From the NCBI GenBank assembly GCA_013154135.1, contig JAADDB010000285.1, positions 1 through 5,264 of the forward strand: DNA of 5,264 bases, read 5' to 3'. The stretch's first letter is position 1. The number at the start of each line of letters is the position of its first letter. The notes beneath the pieces are model-generated. The model ran no database searches. It saw nothing but the letters and a program-made list of their open reading frames with translations, and was not told the origin of the DNA. The DNA is from Chloroflexota bacterium (GTDB lineage Bacteria > Chloroflexota > Anaerolineae > JAADDB01). The position numbers and the translations under genes are program-made. Shown here piece by piece: positions 1-5,134 of this stretch.

Positions 1-20
1 TTCGCACATGACCACACCAA

Positions 21-50
21 TTAATCGTCAATCGTTACTCATTACTCGTT
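21..50. repeat. Short ATCGT-type intergenic repeat, copy A
   Basis: This copy contains ATCGTCAATCGTTACTCA at 24-41, preceded by TTA and followed by another TTACTCGTT. It is built of degenerate 6-8 base units (AATCGTC, AATCGTTACTC, ATTACTCGTT). The 18-base block recurs exactly at 192-209. The composition is clearly AT-richer than the surrounding DNA. Confidence 0.75.
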
Positions 51-180
51 GCTCCACGACCCCATCCGCCGCCGAGAGGTAGGGGCACCACGCGCCCGCA
101 AGCCCACTTCCCGTTCCGCGGACCAGCCGGAACTTTCTCTCCCCGGCCCGGCAGCGAAGGGCCACCCCGACATTCAGCCC

Positions 181-214
181 CTTAATCGTTCATCGTCAAT
201 CGTTACTCAATATC
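181..214. repeat. Short ATCGT-type intergenic repeat, copy B
   Basis: The exact 18-base block of copy A recurs at 192-209, here preceded by TTAATCGTTC, another variant of the same small unit. It ends just 7-12 bases from the ileS stop codon. With copy A it brackets about 130 bp of GC-rich DNA. Confidence 0.75.
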
Positions 215-220
215 CCACGC

Positions 221-3200
221 CTAACCGCCCCGCGCCCGTTCCACGCCGATGAGGACTTCCTCCCCGTTGAGCCGGAACGTATCATGAGGCACATCCTTGG
301 GAACCCCCGGCACAATCTCCAGGGCCAGGGTCTCCTGCTTGATGTAATCCCCCCACCGGTCCAAGACCCGCCGCAGGTTTTCGCCCCCCTGGACGTAGAG
401 GTAAATCCGGTCGGTGACGTGGAGGTTGGCTTTCTTGCGCAGGTTCTGAACACGGCGGACGAACTCCCGTGCCATCCCCTCCACTTTGAGCTCCTCATCC
501 AATTCTGTGGTGACGGCAACCATGTACCCCCCGCTCTCCGCGACGGCGTACCCGGCTCGCGGGGTAATGCGCACATCCACCTCGTCCGGCTGAATTTCCA
601 GAACCTGTCCCTCAACCTCCACGGGGACCGTCTCCCCGCCGCGGAACTTCCGGGCCAGAGCGACCTGGTCCATCTGCCCCAAAGCCTCCCGGATCTTCGG
701 GTAAAGGCGGCCGTATTTCTGCCCCAACTGTTTGGGAAGCGCATGGACCTTCACCTCTGCCAGCTCCTCCACCTTGTCCGCGACGGCCCATTCCTTCACG
801 TTCAGCTCTTCCAACACCTGGTCAATGACCCGCTCAAGGCGCTCCCGTTCCTCGGGCTCGCGCAGGCGCACAACCAACCGCCGCAACGGCTGCCGGACCT
901 TCAAGCCCGCCTGCTGCCGGGCCGCGTGCCCGGCCCGCACAATGCGCTGGGCCAAGGCCACATCCTCCCGCAATTCCTCGTCAATGAGCGCGGGCTCAAA
1001 CGCGGGCCAATCCGCCAGGTGAACACTCTCCGCCGCGGTCAGGGCCACGGAACGCACCAAATTCTGCCACAACACCTCCGAAAGGAAGGGCATGTACGGA
1101 GCGATGAGCTTGCTCAACGTCACCAACACCTCATACAGCGTGGCAAAGGCCGCGGGATCGCCATCCCAGAAGCGACGACGACTGCGGCGGAGATACCAGT
1201 TGCTGAGGCTGTCCACAAAGGCCTCGATGGCCCGCCCGGTGTTAGTGACGTCGTACGCGTCCAGGCCTTCGGTCACATCCCGGGTCAGCGCGTGCAGCTC
1301 GGCCAGAATCCAGCGGTCCAGAGGATGGGCGGCCGGTGTCACCTCTTCCGGTGCTTCGCCCTTGACCACCCGCTCGGCAAGCTCGGCCGGCGGCGTCCAG
1401 TTAGATGCGTTGGCATAGGTGACAAAGAACGCGTAGGAATTCCACAAAGTGTGGAGGAACTTGCGGACCACCTCCCCCACCAGGTTGAGAGAGAAGCGCC
1501 GCGCGTTGCCCGGTGGCGTGGCCGTATACATGTACCACCGGGTCGCATCCGCCCCATAAGCGTTCAGCACATCCCAGGGATCCACCATATTCCCCCGGGA
1601 TTTGCTCATCTTCTCCCCCTTTTCGTCCAAGATCAGCCCCAGGCAGATGACGTTGAGAAAGCTGGGCTGGTTGAAGAGGAGTGTGCTCTCCGCGTGTAAC
1701 GAGTAGAACCACCCGCGAGTCTGATCCACAGCCTCGCAGATGAAATCCGCGGGGAACTGTTCCTGGAACATCTCCTGGTTCTCGAAGGGATAATGCCATT
1801 GGGCCACGGGCATCGCGCCGGAATCAAACCACACATCAATGAGATCCGGGACCCGGCGCATGGTCCCCCCGCATTCAGGACATGAATAGGTCACCTCATC
1901 CACATAGGGACGGTGGAGGTCCAGACCACTCAGATCTTGACCGGACTTCTCGCTCAACTCGGCCACAGAGCCGATGCACTCCCGATGCTTGCACTGGGGG
2001 TTCTCGCACTCCCAGATGGGCAACGGCGTGCCCCAATAGCGGTCTCGGCTCAACGCCCAATCCTGGATGTTTTCCAGCCACTTGCCAAAGCGCCCGTGTT
2101 TGATGTGATCCGGTACCCAGTTGATCTGCTCGTTGTTGGCGATCAAGTCCTCCTTGTGGGCTGTCACCCGCACATACCAGGCCTCCCGTGCGTAGTAGAG
2201 GAGCGGGGTGCCGCAGCGCCAGCAATGGGGGTAATTGTGACGATAGGTCTCCGCCTTATAAAGGAGCCCCCGTTGGCGCAAATCCTCCTCGATCAGGGGA
2301 TCCGCGTCCTTGACGAACATGCCCTTCCATGGCTCCACCGCGTCGATAAAAGTCCCATCCGCGGCAACGGTCATGAGCACGGGCAGCCCGTACTCCCGGC
2401 CGACTTCCAGGTCCTCCGCGCCGAAAGCCGGTGCCATGTGGACCACCCCGGTACCATCTTCCAGGGTCACAAAATCCGCGTTCACCACGTACGCGTAATC
2501 CCGGTCCACGGGCAGGAATGAATACAAGGGCTCATAGTGAATGCCGGCCAAATCCTTCCCTTTGTGCTCTTCGACCACCGTGTACGGGCCATCCAGCACG
2601 TGGAGTCGAGCTTTGGCCAGGATGAGTCGTTCCCCTTGGTGTTCCACGGTCACATAATCATATTCCGGGTGAACGGCCAGGGCCACGTTGCCCGGGAGCG
2701 TCCAAGGCGTGGTGGTCCAGACGAGGAAGAACGTCTTCTCCTGGTCGCGGACTTTAAACTTGACGTACACGGAGGGGTCATCCACTTCCTTGATGGCCCC
2801 CGGGTAATGCTGTTCATGGGTGGAGAGAGGGGTGCCACAGCGGGGACAATAGGGAACGACCTTGTAATCCTTGTACAGAAGTCCCTTGTCCCAAAACTGG
2901 CGGAGAATCCACCAGATGGATTCGATGTACTCGTTGTGATAGGTGACGTACGCGTTGTCCATGTCAATCCAGAAGCCGATGCGCTCGGTCATCTGGCGCC
3001 ATTCCTGGATGTAGCGGAAGACGGATTCCTTGCAGAGTTGATTGAACTTGTCCACGCCAAATTCCTCAATTTGGCGCTTGTGGGTGATGCCCAACTCCTT
3101 CTCCACTTCCAGCTCGACCGGAAGGCCATGGGTATCCCATCCCCCCTTGCGCAGGGAATAGTACCCGCGCATGGTCTTATAACGGGGGAAAAGGTCCTTG

Positions 3201-3394
3201 AAGACCCGGGCCAAGACGTGGTGAATGCCCGGTCGTCCGTTGGCCGTTGGAGGCCCCTCGTAGAAGACGAAGCGTGGAGCATCTTTGCGGATCTCCAAAC
3301 TCTTCTCAAAAGTGCGGTTCTGCCGCCAAAACTGGAGGATTTCCTCTTCCAGTTCGGGGAAATGGACAAACGGACGTACCTCTTGAAAAGCCAT
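221..3394 (-). CDS. ileS: Isoleucyl-tRNA synthetase, type 2 (IleRS2)
   Basis: Cytoplasmic class I synthetase that charges tRNA-Ile with isoleucine using ATP and edits misactivated valine. It has 1057 residues, a normal length for the long Thermus/eukaryote-like type. The class I signature reads GIHH (56-59) in place of HxGH, inside GPPTANGRPGIHHVLAR; KMSKS is at 595-599. The CP1 editing domain shows the Thr-rich WTTTPWTLPGN (from W226) and the conserved Asp at D328 in AEDLEVG. Two likely zinc sites are C183/C186 with C391/C394, and C463, C468 or C473, with C505/C508. The anticodon-binding domain has NWYLRRSRRRFW (732-743) and KVRQPLRRL (from 832), followed by a type-2 C-terminal extension. 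The start at 3394 is chosen because GGAGGG lies 6 nt upstream; an in-frame ATG at 3478 lies inside the leader terminator. The gene appears intact and is controlled by the T-box leader. Identification is very secure. Confidence 0.98.
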   Translation of the reverse strand: MAFQEVRPFVHFPELEEEILQFWRQNRTFEKSLEIRKDAPRFVFYEGPPTANGRPGIHHVLARVFKDLFPRYKTMRGYYSLRKGGWDTHGLPVELEVEKELGITHKRQIEEFGVDKFNQLCKESVFRYIQEWRQMTERIGFWIDMDNAYVTYHNEYIESIWWILRQFWDKGLLYKDYKVVPYCPRCGTPLSTHEQHYPGAIKEVDDPSVYVKFKVRDQEKTFFLVWTTTPWTLPGNVALAVHPEYDYVTVEHQGERLILAKARLHVLDGPYTVVEEHKGKDLAGIHYEPLYSFLPVDRDYAYVVNADFVTLEDGTGVVHMAPAFGAEDLEVGREYGLPVLMTVAADGTFIDAVEPWKGMFVKDADPLIEEDLRQRGLLYKAETYRHNYPHCWRCGTPLLYYAREAWYVRVTAHKEDLIANNEQINWVPDHIKHGRFGKWLENIQDWALSRDRYWGTPLPIWECENPQCKHRECIGSVAELSEKSGQDLSGLDLHRPYVDEVTYSCPECGGTMRRVPDLIDVWFDSGAMPVAQWHYPFENQEMFQEQFPADFICEAVDQTRGWFYSLHAESTLLFNQPSFLNVICLGLILDEKGEKMSKSRGNMVDPWDVLNAYGADATRWYMYTATPPGNARRFSLNLVGEVVRKFLHTLWNSYAFFVTYANASNWTPPAELAERVVKGEAPEEVTPAAHPLDRWILAELHALTRDVTEGLDAYDVTNTGRAIEAFVDSLSNWYLRRSRRRFWDGDPAAFATLYEVLVTLSKLIAPYMPFLSEVLWQNLVRSVALTAAESVHLADWPAFEPALIDEELREDVALAQRIVRAGHAARQQAGLKVRQPLRRLVVRLREPEERERLERVIDQVLEELNVKEWAVADKVEELAEVKVHALPKQLGQKYGRLYPKIREALGQMDQVALARKFRGGETVPVEVEGQVLEIQPDEVDVRITPRAGYAVAESGGYMVAVTTELDEELKVEGMAREFVRRVQNLRKKANLHVTDRIYLYVQGGENLRRVLDRWGDYIKQETLALEIVPGVPKDVPHDTFRLNGEEVLIGVERARGG

Positions 3395-3400
3395 TGCGCT

Positions 3401-3406
3401 CCCTCC
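3401..3406 (-). promoter_or_regulatory. ileS ribosome binding site
   Basis: GGAGGG on the minus strand lies 6 nt before the ATG at 3394. It fixes the start and rules out the longer in-frame ATG at 3478, which falls within the attenuator hairpin. Confidence 0.9.
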
Positions 3407-3460
3407 GAGTTCGAGTTCAGTGTGTTGACGGATTTGTGGACGTGGCGGGCGGACACAAAT

Positions 3461-3504
3461 ACAAAAACGCCGCCCCATCCCCTCTCGGGGACGAGAGCGG
3501 CGTT
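3461..3504 (-). terminator. T-box attenuator (intrinsic terminator)
   Basis: On the minus strand AACGCCGC (3504-3497) pairs with GCGGCGTT (3473-3466), with an inner TCTC/GAGA helix, and the stem runs into TTTTTGT. It directly follows the T-box antiterminator, as expected for a transcriptional T-box. About 66 nt separate it from the ileS ATG. Confidence 0.93.
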
Positions 3505-3509
3505 AGCTC

Positions 3510-3526
3510 CCGCGGTACCACCCCGC
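3510..3526 (-). promoter_or_regulatory. T-box sequence / antiterminator bulge
   Basis: Minus strand GCGGGGTGGTACCGCGG is a close match to the conserved T-box (GGGUGGNACCGCG). The four bases TGGT (3520-3517) form the bulge that pairs with the tRNA NCCA end; N = A here fits tRNA-Ile. The outer AGC/GCT pairing closes the antiterminator. Confidence 0.95.
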
Positions 3527-3765
3527 TTGGCGACGTAAGTCGCCCCCTCCTAACGGGGGCAAACACCCCCGCGTGGTGGATAACGGACCACGACCCCGGC
3601 CGAGTCTACTAAGTAGGCCCCTCCGGCCTACTGTTCGGTCGGCAGCTCCGGGAGGATTTTCCATCGGCTTCCCCACCCGGCTTCCACCATCCCGGGCTCG
3701 CTGTGGAGTACCCCCGATGTACTCGTTCCCATCTTTGCCTTTGGAAAACTATTTGGCTGCTGTGA

Positions 3766-3827
3766 GCGAGCTCCCCGATGGCCGACACATCGCGATGTTA
3801 GCCCTGCACCGATTCAGAGGAGCTCGC
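3766..3827 (-). promoter_or_regulatory. Extra 5' hairpin ahead of T-box Stem I
   Basis: The very 5' end of the leader carries GCGAGCTCC (3827-3819), which is exactly complementary to GGAGCTCGC (3774-3766). The enclosed loop contains the perfect 12-bp palindrome ACATCGCGATGT (3787-3798). This element lies upstream of the recognisable Stem I and is not a standard T-box part. The complementarity is seen directly; any role is inference. Confidence 0.6.
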
Positions 3828-3831
3828 GTAT

Positions 3832-3860
3832 AGTATAGTGAACTCATGGTGATCCGTCAA
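3832..3860 (-). promoter_or_regulatory. ileS promoter (sigma70-type)
   Basis: Minus strand TTGACG (3860-3855) and TATACT (3837-3832) are separated by exactly 17 nt, close to the housekeeping consensus. Transcription should start near 3825, giving a leader of about 430 nt that includes the whole T-box. The -35 box begins 25 bp after the stop codon of the upstream gene. Confidence 0.88.
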
Positions 3861-3885
3861 AATTATCTCAGCCTCTATCGGCCAA

Positions 3886-4476
3886 TCACGCGCCCTCTCG
3901 TCGGCCCGCGATGAGCCTATCCTGAAGGGCTTTCAACTCCTCCCACCGCCCTTCGGCAGCCAAACGGGCTTGCTCCGGCCAGGTGGTGGGATCGACAAAG
4001 TACAACTTCGCGGCCCGGAAGATGGGGCGCAACTCTTCCGGATCGGCCGCGGCCAAGTCCTCGAAGGTGTAAATGCCGTGTTCGTTCAACATGCGCTGGA
4101 TCTTGGGCCCAATGCCCTCGATGACCGTCAGGTCGTCCGGGCTTCTGAGGGTGGATGTCCGTTCCCCCCCTATCTCGCCGGCCGGCTCCGCGGGCGTGGA
4201 AAGGGGAATTTCCACGGACCGGGTAGGGGGCTCGCTTTCCGGCATCTCAGGCGAAGGGGATACCGGACCGGGAATCGGGATTTCGTAGTGCCGATCCTGC
4301 TCCTCCTGGGCTTCCTGCAACCACCACCACACCACCCACACAATGAGAGCGATGGGAAGGAGTAGCCAAAGCCACCAGGGGATGTGGCGTTTGCCATCTT
4401 GGGCCGTGGGGCTGCCCAGGACAACAAAGGCCAAAAGCAGAAGAGCTGAAATGAGTGCACGCATGTAACCGCTCAT
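3886..4476 (-). CDS. Membrane-anchored helix-hairpin-helix domain protein
   Basis: A 196-residue protein of unassigned function. Residues 7-21 are hydrophobic (ALISALLLLAFVVLG, then SPTAQDG), either a signal peptide or a first membrane helix. Residues 33-53 form a clear Trp-rich membrane segment. A Pro/Glu/Ser-rich linker (about 65-112) follows, then a helix-hairpin-helix domain from about 115 to 165 with IEGIGPKIQRMLNEHGI and TFEDLAAADPEELRPIF, and a basic C-terminal helix. This domain resembles the small HhH modules (as in RNA polymerase alpha C-terminal-like and DUF4332-type proteins) found fused to diverse partners; the C-terminus is probably cytoplasmic. The start at 4476 is chosen because AGGAGG lies 5 nt upstream; the second Met (4464) is too far from it. 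Whether it binds nucleic acid or mediates protein contacts cannot be told from sequence alone. Confidence 0.88.
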   Translation of the reverse strand: MSGYMRALISALLLLAFVVLGSPTAQDGKRHIPWWLWLLLPIALIVWVVWWWLQEAQEEQDRHYEIPIPGPVSPSPEMPESEPPTRSVEIPLSTPAEPAGEIGGERTSTLRSPDDLTVIEGIGPKIQRMLNEHGIYTFEDLAAADPEELRPIFRAAKLYFVDPTTWPEQARLAAEGRWEELKALQDRLIAGRREGA

Positions 4477-4481
4477 GGGTT

Positions 4482-4487
4482 CCTCCT
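4482..4487 (-). promoter_or_regulatory. Ribosome binding site of the helix-hairpin-helix gene
   Basis: A perfect AGGAGG on the minus strand lies 5 nt before the ATG at 4476. It decides the start in favour of the first of two nearby in-frame ATGs. Confidence 0.88.
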
Positions 4488-4508
4488 ACGGAATGTGTGA
4501 TTCACTTC

Positions 4509-4537
4509 TTAACGGATTGGATCTGATGGACGGACAA
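4509..4537 (-). promoter_or_regulatory. Possible weak promoter of the helix-hairpin-helix gene
   Basis: Minus strand TTGTCC (4537-4532) and CGTTAA (4514-4509) are 17 nt apart. The -35 is fair and the -10 is poor. It lies at a sensible distance upstream of the start codon, between the gene and repeat unit 1. This is tentative. Confidence 0.3.
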
Positions 4538-4546
4538 AACTCGCGA

Positions 4547-4680
4547 GTGCCTCGGCCGCGGACGGGTCCGCTCCTCGGCGGGGCGCCCACGTTCTCGCCC
4601 CGTGCATAGTAAGAGTTTTGTGAGGTGGGCGGGCTTCGCCCGCCCACCTCACAAAACAGTTCGCCCCGGGAAAGAATCCA
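4547..4680 (+). repeat. Repeat unit 1
   Basis: Core 4547-4615 contains the invariant blocks at 4558-4571 and 4591-4607. The palindrome 4615-4657 has two perfect 20-nt arms around a TTC loop. The tail (to about 4680) reads GGGAAAGAATCCA, a diverged form of the tail of units 3 and 4. The core also holds the inverted repeat GGGGCG/CGCCCC around a 10-nt loop. The core differs from unit 2 at five positions by eye. Strand is arbitrary. Confidence 0.9.
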
Positions 4681-4734
4681 CAGACTCCTATCTCAAAAAC
4701 GCCCTCCTTTCCCGTTGATGACATTCATCTCGTA

Positions 4735-4867
4735 GTGCCTCGGCCGCGGACGGGTCCGCACCTTGGCGGGGTGCCTACGTTCTCGCCCCGTGCATGGTAA
4801 GAGTTTTTGGTGTGTGCCGGCCGGCACACACCAAAAACAATCTGAGACGGGGAAAAGGGGGAACCTA
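4735..4867 (+). repeat. Repeat unit 2
   Basis: Core 4735-4803 has the invariant blocks at 4746-4759 and 4779-4795. Its palindrome, 4803-4838, is a perfect 36-bp palindrome with no central spacer, and its stem sequence is mostly unlike units 1 and 3 (GGTGTGTGCCGG arm). The tail is G-rich (GGGGAAAAGGGGG) and forms a further inverted repeat with CCCCTTTCCC at 4869-4878. Strand is arbitrary. Confidence 0.88.
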
Positions 4868-4940
4868 TCCCCTTTCCCACTCTTTCGAGTTGCCACGTCT
4901 TGTCTAACGTCCAACGATAGCTCGGCTGTAAAACTTCGTC

Positions 4941-5088
4941 GTATCTTGGCGGCGGACGGGTCCGCACCTCGGCGGGACTCCGATGTTCTCGCCCCGTGCA
5001 TAGAGGGGTTTTGTGTGCGTGGTGGGCGGGCTTCGCCCGCCCACCACGCACACAAAACTGTTTCCTCCGAAGAGGAATCAAAGCAACA
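4941..5088 (+). repeat. Repeat unit 3
   Basis: Core 4941-5008 is the most diverged of the four, yet keeps both invariant blocks (4952-4965, 4985-5001). The palindrome 5008-5058 is the longest, with perfect 24-nt arms around TTC. Its inner GGTGGGCGGGC part matches unit 1, while the outer arm differs. The tail ends in GGAATCAAAGCAACA (5074-5088), identical to the last 15 bases of unit 4. Strand is arbitrary. Confidence 0.9.
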
Positions 5089-5134
5089 AGCGCCTACCTC
5101 TGACCGTCGAATACCATCCCCATTGAGCTCGGTC

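Larger units (their letters stand above)
1..220. other. Intergenic region downstream of ileS
   Basis: No coding region is supported here; the open frame at 49-252 has no recognisable protein features and no ribosome binding site. The segment holds two copies of a short repeat (separate entries) around a GC-rich stretch at about 50-180. Two weak inverted repeats lie in that stretch: GTTCCG/CGGAAC at 113-133 and GGCCC/GGGCC at 145-163. Neither is followed by a T-tract on the minus strand, so I see no clear intrinsic terminator for ileS in the window. Confidence 0.6.
3461..3825 (-). promoter_or_regulatory. T-box riboswitch leader of ileS (Ile-specific, transcriptional)
   Basis: The leader RNA should bind uncharged tRNA-Ile and prevent termination before ileS. 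Visible in transcript order: Stem I (3739-3641) with GAUG kink-turn motif, AGUA S-turn (3723-3720), AGCGAGC bulge motif (3702-3696) and distal loop GAUGGUGGAAG. A CAUCGG/CCGAUG helix sits above the specifier loop, which carries AUC (3657-3655), an Ile codon. Next come Stem II (GUAGGCC/GGCCUAC, 3631-3613) and a GUGGU/ACCAC stem around the conserved-looking CCGUUAUCC (3591-3573). Further hairpins CGGGGG/CCCCCG and GGCGAC/GUCGCC follow. The T-box itself, GGGGUGGUACCGCGG, is at about 3524-3510. Its UGGU (3520-3517) matches an ACCA acceptor end, as expected for tRNA-Ile with discriminator A73. The 5' limit is the predicted transcription start. Class assignment is secure; the exact specifier frame is less so. 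Confidence 0.95.

Noticed and set aside
113..163. Intrinsic terminator for ileS
   Set aside because: The two short inverted repeats have 9-nt loops and weak stems, and no T-run follows on the minus strand.
284..1699. Long + strand open frame of 471 codons
   Set aside because: It is fully antisense to ileS, has no ribosome binding site and no recognisable domain; it arises from GC-rich codon use on the opposite strand.
3395..3478. 28-residue N-terminal extension of ileS from ATG 3478
   Set aside because: It would start inside the attenuator stem; a good Shine-Dalgarno and the conserved MAFQEV start lie at 3394.
2537..3538. + strand open frame of 333 codons across the ileS start and leader
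   Set aside because: It is antisense to ileS and to the T-box terminator, and its composition follows the complementary strand.
4615..4657. Intrinsic terminator at the unit 1 palindrome
   Set aside because: The T-tract precedes the stem and the A-tract follows it on both strands, the reverse of a terminator.
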